A stretch of DNA of 64,000 nucleotides from Paenibacillus sp. FSL R5-0345. Its GTDB lineage: Bacteria; Bacillota; Bacilli; Paenibacillales; Paenibacillaceae. The notes beneath the pieces were generated by a model. The model saw only the letters and a program-made list of their open reading frames with translations, ran no database searches and was not told where the DNA came from. The position numbers and the translations under genes are program-made. The stretch lies in NCBI RefSeq assembly GCF_000758585.1, contig NZ_CP009281.1, positions 2,914,001 to 2,978,000 on the forward strand, read 5' to 3'. Below are positions 25,474-33,689 of this stretch, one piece after another (position 1 is the first letter of the stretch; the number at the start of each line of letters is the position of its first letter).

Positions 25474-27102
25474 TCACCAGCCTGACTGTTTTCTGTAGTC
25501 CGATGGAGTCATGTTTGTGATGCTTCGGAATGTTTTAACGAAATGCTTATAGCTTTTGTAACCACACATCGTACAGACATCGGTCACTAGAAACTCTGGT
25601 TTTTTTAAGCATTCCTGCGCATATTCCATCCGAATTTCGGTTACAAATCGCATGTAGTTCTTATCAAGTTTTCGCTTAAATAATCGACTTAAATAAGACG
25701 GATTATAGAAGAATCGATCTGCTACCATCTGTAGAGTCACATCTTGATCAATATTCTCTTTTATGAAGGATTTAATATGCTCGAATATGATCACATCCTG
25801 TTGGTTGTTGTGGGTCAGCCCTTCGGAATAAACAGTTCCTAAATGAACCATCCATCTGCCAAGCCAGTCAAAAAGGTTCTCAATTGAATCAAATTCATCT
25901 ACAAAGGTTAGATTCAGGAGCTTTTCGCTGTACACGCCTTCGATATGGATGTGGTTCTTATTAGCGAAGCGGAGAATGGTACTTATAATTTCCTGAAGAA
26001 ATGCAAGCCAAAAATCTGGAGAAGAGACATCAGCTTTACTCAAAATATCTTGAGACAGCCGGTGCATCAGCTGGAGCGTCTCTATTTCGTTAGCACTTTC
26101 GATGCAGGAGATCATCCGTTTCTTATCATTTTCATCGAGTTGAATTAGGGATGGTTTAATAGAATTGGAGCCTTCTATCCATTGTGGCACGTAGATAAAC
26201 CTACAATCTCTCTTGTAGAAGCGTTGATATAACATTCTATCGTTCTCATGCAGCAATGAATTTATTTGTGTAGGATTCTCCGTCGTCTTACCTATAACTA
26301 AATAGAGGCCTAGGTGATGTTCTAGCGTAAGCAGCTTCAGATATTGATCGATTCGTGTCTGAACTTTAGTCTGAAGAGGAAAATTATCAATAGAAGCTGG
26401 AGATCCCAATACAATAAGTCCATAGAGCTTAGTTTTAGATGAATATGTAAAAACAGTGTGCGGTGTAGAGGCATCGAGATACTCGTCTACAGCATCATGA
26501 ATGAACTTCTCCGCATATTCTCTCATCCAGAGCGTAGATTGAGCGCGCTTTCCTCTCATAGGAATTCCTGTCAAAACAAAGGGCAGATAAAGATAGTAGT
26601 TACTGTTGAAATTACATAGTTCACGGACAATTGAATCATCTATTACAGGTTGTTCTTCCTCCAGTAATAGCTTTACAAGCTGTGCCCCCTCCAAATTAGA
26701 ACGTTTCAATCGATCTTGCCGCTTAAGATGAAGCTTGTTCATACATTCTTGTATCACAAGGAGACTTTCCTCGTATTCCAAAGGCTTGAGCAAAAACGCA
26801 TGTACATTCCCTAGTTTTATAGCCTTCTGAGCATATTCGAAATCGTTGAATCCAGTCAAAATGATAAATAATGTATCAGGAAGCAGATTGCGAATCTGCT
26901 CAATCATTTGTAGACCATCCATTTGGGGCATCCGGATATCAGTGATCACCAAATCGGGCTTCTCACGCAGTGCAGTGGCCATTCCTTCTTTTCCATTCTC
27001 TGCTTCAATAATGTTGTGAACCCCAAGCTCTTCCCAAGCAAAGTAATGTTTTAAGCCCGTTCTTATTAATGGTTCATCCTCTACAATCATTAGTTTGTAC
27101 AT
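25474..27102 (-). CDS. YesN-type response regulator with AraC DNA-binding domain
   Basis: Receiver domain (residues 1-120; phosphoacceptor Asp in LVITDIRMPQ, Lys in FLLKPLEY), a long middle region (about 130-430) and a C-terminal AraC/XylS double helix-turn-helix (about 440-540; FYNPSYLSRLFKRK, VCTMCGYKSYKHFVKTFR). It likely activates the divergent transporter-nan operon. Start ATG 27102 has CCGGAGGGA seven bases upstream; an in-frame ATG 54 bases earlier lacks a site and gives a basic, non-conserved extension. Confidence 0.92.
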   Translation of the reverse strand: MYKLMIVEDEPLIRTGLKHYFAWEELGVHNIIEAENGKEGMATALREKPDLVITDIRMPQMDGLQMIEQIRNLLPDTLFIILTGFNDFEYAQKAIKLGNVHAFLLKPLEYEESLLVIQECMNKLHLKRQDRLKRSNLEGAQLVKLLLEEEQPVIDDSIVRELCNFNSNYYLYLPFVLTGIPMRGKRAQSTLWMREYAEKFIHDAVDEYLDASTPHTVFTYSSKTKLYGLIVLGSPASIDNFPLQTKVQTRIDQYLKLLTLEHHLGLYLVIGKTTENPTQINSLLHENDRMLYQRFYKRDCRFIYVPQWIEGSNSIKPSLIQLDENDKKRMISCIESANEIETLQLMHRLSQDILSKADVSSPDFWLAFLQEIISTILRFANKNHIHIEGVYSEKLLNLTFVDEFDSIENLFDWLGRWMVHLGTVYSEGLTHNNQQDVIIFEHIKSFIKENIDQDVTLQMVADRFFYNPSYLSRLFKRKLDKNYMRFVTEIRMEYAQECLKKPEFLVTDVCTMCGYKSYKHFVKTFRSITNMTPSDYRKQSGW

Positions 27103-27396
27103 GAAATCCCTCCGGAAGACTAGAATTATAGTGGATCGTTCGTAAGGAAATACCATTAGATGTAAGATTAAAAGGGTTACATTAAGGCGGAAAAGTGAAG
27201 AAATATAAATTTAATTGTTAATAGGTGGAATATGTAATGTATTATAACATTGAAGAGGGGTGGATTGAAGGGATATGTCAGAAAAGAGCCCTAAAAGTAA
27301 AAGGAGTGGGATTCTCCTAAATTTACAATTGATTTATGATTAGCGCAAGGAATGAGAGCAGTACTTATTCCACAAAAAAATAATTGGGGGTAGCAC

Positions 27397-28788
27397 ATGA
27401 AAGCAATGAAAAAAGGGCTAATGAGTATTGTTGGTGTCGCACTTTTAGGTACACAGTTAGTTGCATGTGGAAATACGAACACGGCGAATTCAGCAGTTAC
27501 ACCAAGTAATAACGCTGACAAGACTGAGCCCGCAGCAACTGAGGCTGCTGCTAAGCCAGTAGAGATTACATGGTGGAATTTTCCGAGCTTTCAAGCTTTA
27601 GATGGTGAAGTTGGCAAATATGAAAAGGAAATCATTGCAGCTTTTAATGAGAAGAATCCTGAAATTAAAGTCAACCTTGAGATGATCACCTTTGAAGGCG
27701 GCCCTGAAAAACTGAATGTCGCAATAGCTTCTAATACTGCGCCTGATGTGATCTATGATGCACCTGGACGGATTATCGATTGGGGTAAAAAGGATTTGCT
27801 TGCACCGCTTAACGACATGGTAACTGATGAAGTGAAGAATGATATTTCAGAAGCTTTTTGGAAGCAGTCAAGTGTAGGCGACAACATCTTTATGTACCCG
27901 ATCAATACAGCACCATTTATGATGGCGGTTAATAAGACTATTTTTGAAAAGATAGGCGCTCTAGATTTACTTCCTCTGGATAAGGAAGATAGAACTTGGA
28001 CGTTTGAAGAATATAAAAAGGCATTGGAAGCTGTGAAAGAAAAGGCTCCGGATGTTATTCCAACAGGGTTCTTCGCGAAGAGCCAAGCCGGAGACCAAGG
28101 CACTCGTGCTTATCTTGCTAACTTAGGCGTTTCAAGATTCCTAAATGAAGACAATTCCGCAGTCGCTATCAATACAGATAATGCTGCAAAAGCGCTGGAT
28201 TGGATTGTCCAAGCTACGAAAGATAAACTCAGTGTCTCTGGTGCAGCATCGCTAGCTGCTGCTGATGTGAACGATTTGTTCCTGCAAGGAAAATTGGCCT
28301 TTACACTTAACTATTCCGCTGTGCTAAAAGCACAGAACGTATCCAAGAAGATGGTTCAATTCGAAGATATTCTTCTTCCATTCCCTACTTTAGATGGTTC
28401 GGAACCGAAGCTTGAACCTTATCTGGGCGGTATGGCTGTATTTAATAATGGTGATGAAGCTAAGATTGCAGCTTCCAAGAAGCTGATTGATTTCATTGCT
28501 AATGATCCAGTATGGGGTAAGAAAAACTTGATTCAAACAGGTGGTCTTTCGGTTCGTAATTCGATTACTGGACTATATGACGATCCGGAGTACAAATACG
28601 CCGAATATGCTCGTAAATTTACGACAGATGCACCAACAATTGCAGATGGATATGCAGATATCCGTACCTTCTGGTTCCCTGAATTACAACGTGCTTTAAC
28701 TGGAGGCGCTACCGGCAAGGAAGCTTTGGATAGTTTTGCTACAAAGGCTAACGAAGCTATTACTAAAGCCAAAGCAGCTATGAAATAA
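27397..28788 (+). CDS. Sugar ABC transporter substrate-binding lipoprotein (family 1)
   Basis: Extracellular binding protein of 463 residues for a CUT1 importer. The lipobox is GTQLVAC (Cys near 27) followed by a Ser/Thr/Ala-rich linker and then the periplasmic-binding-protein fold beginning EITWWNFPSFQ. Family-1 motifs include AIASNTAPDVIYD and LFLQGKLAF. RBS GGGGGT precedes the ATG. By context (nanA, nanE and nanK downstream) its ligand is predicted to be N-acetylneuraminate or a sialylated sugar. A strong hairpin after the gene should raise its level relative to the permeases. Confidence 0.9.
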   Translation: MKAMKKGLMSIVGVALLGTQLVACGNTNTANSAVTPSNNADKTEPAATEAAAKPVEITWWNFPSFQALDGEVGKYEKEIIAAFNEKNPEIKVNLEMITFEGGPEKLNVAIASNTAPDVIYDAPGRIIDWGKKDLLAPLNDMVTDEVKNDISEAFWKQSSVGDNIFMYPINTAPFMMAVNKTIFEKIGALDLLPLDKEDRTWTFEEYKKALEAVKEKAPDVIPTGFFAKSQAGDQGTRAYLANLGVSRFLNEDNSAVAINTDNAAKALDWIVQATKDKLSVSGAASLAAADVNDLFLQGKLAFTLNYSAVLKAQNVSKKMVQFEDILLPFPTLDGSEPKLEPYLGGMAVFNNGDEAKIAASKKLIDFIANDPVWGKKNLIQTGGLSVRNSITGLYDDPEYKYAEYARKFTTDAPTIADGYADIRTFWFPELQRALTGGATGKEALDSFATKANEAITKAKAAMK

Positions 28789-28804
28789 AAAGTGAATGGC
28801 GTTC

Positions 28805-28840
28805 AAAAGAATAGAGTGCGGGAAGCACTCTATTCTTTTT
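28805..28840 (+). terminator. Intra-operon terminator after the binding-protein gene
   Basis: Perfect 15-bp stem (28805-28819 with 28825-28839) and GGGAA loop ending in T5. Probably a partial terminator, which would allow more binding protein than permease. Confidence 0.8.
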
Positions 28841-28896
28841 AAAAAAATTCAAGCTACACACCTATAAATATCATAATTTTTCTCGCTTAAACGCTC

Positions 28897-28933
28897 ACCG
28901 TCCTTATAAGGACGCCAAAGTCGTTTATGCTTG
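28897..28933. repeat. 37-base intergenic repeat, copy 1
   Basis: Matches 37826-37862 at 32 of 37 positions with no gaps. Contains the palindrome CCTTATAAGG and a small hairpin. It lies between the hairpin and the first permease start, and covers the ATG at 28927. Confidence 0.65.
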
Positions 28934-28959
28934 ATCATCAGAGAAATGGGGAGAAGGTT

Positions 28960-29856
28960 GTGGGGACAACGGTACGCAAAATTAAAGGTTATGTGATACG
29001 TGACTGGATGATGAGTTATCTTTTCTTATTACCAGCGTTTGGATTCTTTCTTCTGTTTGTAGCCTACCCGATGGTAAAAGGAGTCTATATTAGTTTCTTT
29101 GATTACTCTTTGAGAGATTTTAGTTTTATTGGTCTCGATAATTATATTTCATTATTTAAAGACGATAATTTCATAAAGTCCATGGGAAATACTTTATTGC
29201 TTGTTGTGATCACCGTACCGATCGTGATTATCTTTTCACTGTTTGTTTCAATGAATATCTATAAGAAAAAAGAGTTTGCTAGATCATTTTTCCGCGGTGT
29301 GTTCTACCTGCCAGCCGTATCATCGGTTGTAAGTATCACGGTCGTGTGGGGCTGGATTTACCATCCCAACTACGGAATTCTGAATTATTTGACGGGTTTG
29401 TTTGGAATGGAGCCTGTTTCATGGCTAGGGGATACAAGAACAGCATTACTTGCAATTATCGTGGTTTTAATAACGACTTCTGTAGGTCAACCGATCATTT
29501 TATATGTGGCCTCTATTGGTAACATTCCTACCTCTTATATTGAAGCCGCAGAGATAGATCGAGCAACCCCTTGGCAAATTTTCCGGAAAATATTATGGCC
29601 GATGCTGATGCCAACGAACTTATATATTATCGTGATAACCACGATTAATACCTTTCAGTGTTTCGCACTGATTCAACTCCTTACCTCAGGCGGGCCTGTA
29701 TATAGCACATCTACCGTTATGTATGGTGTTTATGAACAAGCCTTTATGTTAGGTCATTTCGGATATGCCTCAGCAATGGGCGTCATACTCGCAATAGTAA
29801 TTGGGATTATTTCTATCATTCAATTCAAATACTTTGGCAGCGATGTTGAGTATTAA
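28960..29856 (+). CDS. CUT1 sugar ABC permease (MalF/UgpA-like)
   Basis: Inner-membrane permease with six helices (298 residues). The cytoplasmic EAA loop is YIEAAEIDRATPWQIFRKI with the conserved Gly replaced by Arg-Ala context, followed by LWPMLMPT. It pairs with the next gene. An ATG at 28927 lies inside a repeat element and has no ribosome site; GTG 28960, six bases after GGGGAG, is the likely start. No ATPase gene is present, as usual for CUT1 systems that share MsmX. Confidence 0.88.
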   Translation: MGTTVRKIKGYVIRDWMMSYLFLLPAFGFFLLFVAYPMVKGVYISFFDYSLRDFSFIGLDNYISLFKDDNFIKSMGNTLLLVVITVPIVIIFSLFVSMNIYKKKEFARSFFRGVFYLPAVSSVVSITVVWGWIYHPNYGILNYLTGLFGMEPVSWLGDTRTALLAIIVVLITTSVGQPIILYVASIGNIPTSYIEAAEIDRATPWQIFRKILWPMLMPTNLYIIVITTINTFQCFALIQLLTSGGPVYSTSTVMYGVYEQAFMLGHFGYASAMGVILAIVIGIISIIQFKYFGSDVEY

Positions 29857-29868
29857 GGAGGGGACATC

Positions 29869-30756
29869 ATGAATTCTACGAATCCATTACAACTGAAAGC
29901 ACCTATAACCCAGTCTAAGAAAGTAAGCGCATGGAAAAAAGAATTAACGATTCCAAAAATAATAGCTACCATTCTATTGATCTTGGCTACATTATTTTTT
30001 ATCTTTCCTTTTTATTGGGTAGTTTCGGGAGCCTTTAAGCTTCAAACTGTGGCAACGACCATCCCACCGGAGTGGTTTCCGCTAAAGCCGACGCTACAGA
30101 ACTGGACAGAATTATTTAAGAATCCGGTAGAACGCTGGATGTTTAATAGCTTTATTATTGCTTTTGCAGAGATGGCAGCCATCTGTATTGTCTCCTCCTG
30201 TGCCGGTTATGTTCTTGCAAAGAAATCATTTCCCGGACGAGGAATTATCTTCACAATGTTTGTTGCCGCCATGGCATTGCCTAAGCAAGTTATTCTTGTA
30301 CCGTTGTTTACGATGTTAGCTGACTTTGGTTGGGTCAATACGTATAAAGGGCTTATTTTACCGGCGATTGGCTGGCCTTTTGGAGTCTTTCTGATGAAAC
30401 AGTTCGCGCAGACGATTCCGGGAGAGTTGATTGAAGCGGCGAAAATTGACGGTAGCTCAGAGATTCGATTGTTTGGAACGATCGTTTTACCGTTATTGAA
30501 ACCAGCAGTGGGTGCACTGGCTATATTCACCTTCATAACTTCATGGAACGATTATTTCAGCCAGCTAATTATGACGCGATCCACTTCGATGATGACCTTG
30601 CCACTTGGGGTAGCGACACTACGCGGCGAATTCACAACCAACTATGGACTGCTTATGGCAGGTGCTGCGTTAGCTTCGATTCCTATGATTGCAATCTTCC
30701 TAATGTTTCAAAAGGCATTCACACAAGGGATCACTATGGGTGCTGTTAAGGGTTAA
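29869..30756 (+). CDS. CUT1 sugar ABC permease (MalG/UgpE-like)
   Basis: Second permease subunit, 295 residues, six helices. The EAA loop is ELIEAAKIDGSSEIRLFGTI followed by VLPLLKPA, which matches the consensus well. AAGGAGGGG stands nine bases before the ATG and the gap to the previous gene is only 12 bases. With the upstream subunit it should form the channel for the sialic acid importer, energised by a shared ATPase encoded elsewhere. Confidence 0.9.
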   Translation: MNSTNPLQLKAPITQSKKVSAWKKELTIPKIIATILLILATLFFIFPFYWVVSGAFKLQTVATTIPPEWFPLKPTLQNWTELFKNPVERWMFNSFIIAFAEMAAICIVSSCAGYVLAKKSFPGRGIIFTMFVAAMALPKQVILVPLFTMLADFGWVNTYKGLILPAIGWPFGVFLMKQFAQTIPGELIEAAKIDGSSEIRLFGTIVLPLLKPAVGALAIFTFITSWNDYFSQLIMTRSTSMMTLPLGVATLRGEFTTNYGLLMAGAALASIPMIAIFLMFQKAFTQGITMGAVKG

Positions 30757-30814
30757 AAATTCATATAACAACGCAAATGAATATATTTGGCTTTAGCGAT
30801 GGAGGCTATTATCT

Positions 30815-31732
30815 ATGAAATCATATGATCTTGAAGCTTTTAAAGGCATTATTATCGCTTTGTACTCCAGTTATGATGCTGAGGGGAATATAGATAAAGA
30901 AGCGGCACAGAAATTAGCTCGTCATTATGCTTCTACTGGTGTGAAAGGTCTTTATGTTGGAGGAAGCTCAGGAGAAGGCATGCTGCAATCTGTAGAGGAA
31001 CGCAAACAAATGCTCGAAGCCGTTATAGCGGAAGTAGGAGAGGAGCTAACGATCATTGCTCACGTTGGTGCTCCATCTACACGGGATAGTGTTGAGCTTG
31101 CGGTACATGCTGAATTCGTAGGCGCACACGCGGTATCGGCTGTTCCAGCAATTTATTACCGTTTGTCTCCGGACAGTGTTGAAAGCCATTGGCAGGCGAT
31201 CATTGATAGTACATCGCTTCCATTTATTATCTACCATATCCCGCAAACGACTGGTTTTCAATTATCAAAAAGCTTGTTAATTAAGATGGCTGCGCAGGAT
31301 AAAGTGATTGGCGTGAAGATTTCAGCAGAAAGTACATTTGAGCTTCAGCAGTTTAAGGCAGCAGGTGGAAATGATTTTCTTGTATTGAATGGACCGGATG
31401 AGCAGTACTTGGCTGGCCGCAGTATCGGGGCGGATGGTGGGATTGGTGGAACCTATGGGGTTATGCCCGAGCTATTTTTAAAAGTAGAACAATGTTATGG
31501 GCAAGGTGATATGGCTGAGGCGCAGAAATGGCAGTTCATTATCAATGATCTCATTGTAGAATTATTATCCTTTCCATCATTATATGGTGCATGTAAAGCA
31601 ATCCTGAGTCTGCGTGGATTTGAAACGGGTACACCAAGAATGCCACTTCTACCTATCAAAGACTCCGATCAGGATCGGGTGGAAGCTCTCAACAATAGAA
31701 TATTAGATTATATTCTTGAAGCGAAGGGATAG
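30815..31732 (+). CDS. nanA: N-acetylneuraminate lyase
   Basis: Class I aldolase of the dihydrodipicolinate synthase family, splitting N-acetylneuraminate into pyruvate and N-acetylmannosamine. Visible: substrate carboxylate loop VGGSSGEGML, Tyr in IYHIPQTTGF (about 140), and Schiff-base Lys 168 in VIGVKISAEST. The sequence and its nanE-nanK neighbours favour lyase over DapA. RBS TGGAGGC precedes the ATG. It follows the permeases in one operon. Confidence 0.92.
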   Translation: MKSYDLEAFKGIIIALYSSYDAEGNIDKEAAQKLARHYASTGVKGLYVGGSSGEGMLQSVEERKQMLEAVIAEVGEELTIIAHVGAPSTRDSVELAVHAEFVGAHAVSAVPAIYYRLSPDSVESHWQAIIDSTSLPFIIYHIPQTTGFQLSKSLLIKMAAQDKVIGVKISAESTFELQQFKAAGGNDFLVLNGPDEQYLAGRSIGADGGIGGTYGVMPELFLKVEQCYGQGDMAEAQKWQFIINDLIVELLSFPSLYGACKAILSLRGFETGTPRMPLLPIKDSDQDRVEALNNRILDYILEAKG

Positions 31733-31737
31733 GGTTA

Positions 31738-32421
31738 ATGATGACTCGAATGAGCGATATCTTTCCGATGAAAGGTCTGATCGTATCATGTCAGGCACTT
31801 GAGCATGAGCCGCTTCATGGTGGGGATACAATGGCAAAAATGGCAAGAGCAGCGGTTCAATCAGGGGCAATAGGTATCCGGACGAATGGAGTTCCAGATA
31901 TTGTAGCGATCAAAGAAGAGGTAAATGTACCGGTTATTGGACTAATTAAACGGGATATTCCCGGATCAGCCATATTTATTACGCCAACTCTTGAAGAAGT
32001 GAAAGCAATTATCTCCGCAAAAGCGGATATTGTTGCATTAGATGTTACGAATCGGGAAGGTCGCTTTGAGTCGGTTAAGCCTTTAATCGCATATGCCCAC
32101 CAAATGGGTGTGCTTGTAATGGCAGATATATCGACTTTGGAGGAAGGATTGGCAGCGGAAGAACTAGGTGTAGATTTCATTGGCACAACACTTTCCGGCT
32201 ATACACCTTACAGTACACAGCAAGAAGGACCAGATTTTATTTTACTTCAGCAATTATGCGAGTTCGTGAATATTCCCGTTGTTGCAGAAGGGCGGATATG
32301 GACACCGGAGGATGCGGCGAGAGCTAAGAAGGCTGGCGCAGCTTATGTTGTGGTAGGAAGTGCGATTACAAGGCCACAGTTAATCACTTCACGATATGTC
32401 AAAGCCGTGAGTGATTGCTGA
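31738..32421 (+). CDS. nanE: N-acetylmannosamine-6-phosphate 2-epimerase
   Basis: TIM-barrel epimerase converting ManNAc-6-P to GlcNAc-6-P. NanE marks are present: LIVSCQALEHEPLH at the N-terminus, IGIRTNGVPDI, ALDVTNRE, MADISTLEEG, FIGTTLSGYT, VAEGRIWTPE and YVVVGSAITRP. It starts only five bases after the nanA stop. The following step, GlcNAc-6-P deacetylation (NagA) and deamination (NagB), must be encoded elsewhere. ATG 31741 is an equally possible start. Confidence 0.94.
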   Translation: MMTRMSDIFPMKGLIVSCQALEHEPLHGGDTMAKMARAAVQSGAIGIRTNGVPDIVAIKEEVNVPVIGLIKRDIPGSAIFITPTLEEVKAIISAKADIVALDVTNREGRFESVKPLIAYAHQMGVLVMADISTLEEGLAAEELGVDFIGTTLSGYTPYSTQQEGPDFILLQQLCEFVNIPVVAEGRIWTPEDAARAKKAGAAYVVVGSAITRPQLITSRYVKAVSDC

Positions 32422-32440
32422 GACTTAAGGAGGAGAGTCC

Positions 32441-33436
32441 GTGTCAGAAGGTTATGATCCTCATATGGAATATGTTGTTGGAGTAGATATCGGGGGAACG
32501 AAAATTAATGCTGGGCTCGTTACATCATATGGGTACGTAGTACATACTGTAAGTCTGAGCACAATGGCTGGGTTCACGAAGACCGTGGACCGAGCTATTC
32601 AGGCTATTCAAAAGTTAATGAATGAAGTTACAGCGATACATTCAGGGGTAAAGATTAAGGGGATTGGCGTAGGAACGGCAGGACAAGTCGCTTGGGAGGA
32701 AGGGAGTATTCGCTCGGCCTCAGAGCTTATTCCTGGGTATGCTGGGACAGCTTTGAAAGCGTTGCTTCAGACTCAGTTCCAGGTTCCAGTGATCGTTGAT
32801 AACGACGTGAATGTACTAGCATTAAGCGAGAAATATTTAGGCGCTTGTATAGGTGTAGAAGACTTTATTTGTCTTGCACTTGGAACGGGTGTTGGTGGGG
32901 CAATTGTTGTAGAGGGTCACCTTGTCCATGGTTCTTGGGGTGGGGCCGGAGAGTTAGGCCATATGTCTGTAGATTTCAAAGGACCGGAATGCGTTTGTGG
33001 CGGGAGAGGTTGTTTAGAACATTATGCTTCGGGTACAAGCATTGCTCGTCGAATGCGGGAACAACTAACTTTAAACAATCTGCCACTGGATAACTTAGAC
33101 TCGCGAGACGTGATCGCAAGATGGAGAGAAGGAGACCCTCTAGCTACAGAAGTAATGGAAGAAACAATCGCAGCACTTGGATCTGCTATCGCTTCTTTTA
33201 TTCATATTTTTAACCCTAAAGTTATTGTTATTGGTGGTGGAGTGGCTGAAGCAGGGGAGATATTATTCGAAGGAATAAGAAGAGAAGTAGCAACGAGAAC
33301 GATGCCCTCGATGTTGGAAGGCGTTCGAATTGAAGCAGCCTATCGTGGCAATTTCTGTGGAATGATCGGTGCGGCATTACAGATCTGGGAGTACGGGGGT
33401 CCACCCCTTCCTTCTGGTAATGAAGGCTTTATCTAA
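32441..33436 (+). CDS. nanK: ROK-family kinase, probable N-acetylmannosamine kinase
   Basis: Sugar kinase of the ROK family. The ATP loop is GVDIGGTKINAG (near residue 15), the substrate/catalytic segment is VIVDNDVNVLAL, and the zinc motif CVCGGRGCLEHYASG is complete. Position after nanE makes ManNAc the likely substrate, so the operon runs lyase, epimerase, kinase. GTG start with TAAGGAGGAGAG eight bases upstream. It ends the operon; no clear terminator was seen in the 100 bases after it. Confidence 0.88.
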   Translation: MSEGYDPHMEYVVGVDIGGTKINAGLVTSYGYVVHTVSLSTMAGFTKTVDRAIQAIQKLMNEVTAIHSGVKIKGIGVGTAGQVAWEEGSIRSASELIPGYAGTALKALLQTQFQVPVIVDNDVNVLALSEKYLGACIGVEDFICLALGTGVGGAIVVEGHLVHGSWGGAGELGHMSVDFKGPECVCGGRGCLEHYASGTSIARRMREQLTLNNLPLDNLDSRDVIARWREGDPLATEVMEETIAALGSAIASFIHIFNPKVIVIGGGVAEAGEILFEGIRREVATRTMPSMLEGVRIEAAYRGNFCGMIGAALQIWEYGGPPLPSGNEGFI

Positions 33437-33536
33437 ATCTCTTGATTAAATAGAATAATTTACCGATAATGTTAAAGGGGATGAGAATGAAGGTCAAATC
33501 TTTCGGGAGTCCCTAATCCGTTTATAAGGAGTGATG

Positions 33537-33689
33537 ATGTTTGAGTACGAACAACATCACAATGAAGTCCGAGAGAGGTCAGTATTCGTAAGGGAAGAAC
33601 ACCTCTCAATGACTACGGGAGGCACTATCGGAAATGATGACGTTAATGAACATGGTACGGGGAACAGAGAACGATCTACCTGCCAATGA
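33537..33689 (+). CDS. Small ORF before the kinase-acetyltransferase fusion (doubtful)
   Basis: Fifty codons beginning MFEYEQHHNEVRERS, with ATAAGGAGTG just before two ATG codons (33534 and 33537). The spacing is short. It overlaps the next gene by 56 bases in another frame. The peptide is charged and matches nothing I know. It could be a leader ORF or chance. The rest of 33437-33633 holds no other gene. Confidence 0.25.
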   Translation: MFEYEQHHNEVRERSVFVREEHLSMTTGGTIGNDDVNEHGTGNRERSTCQ

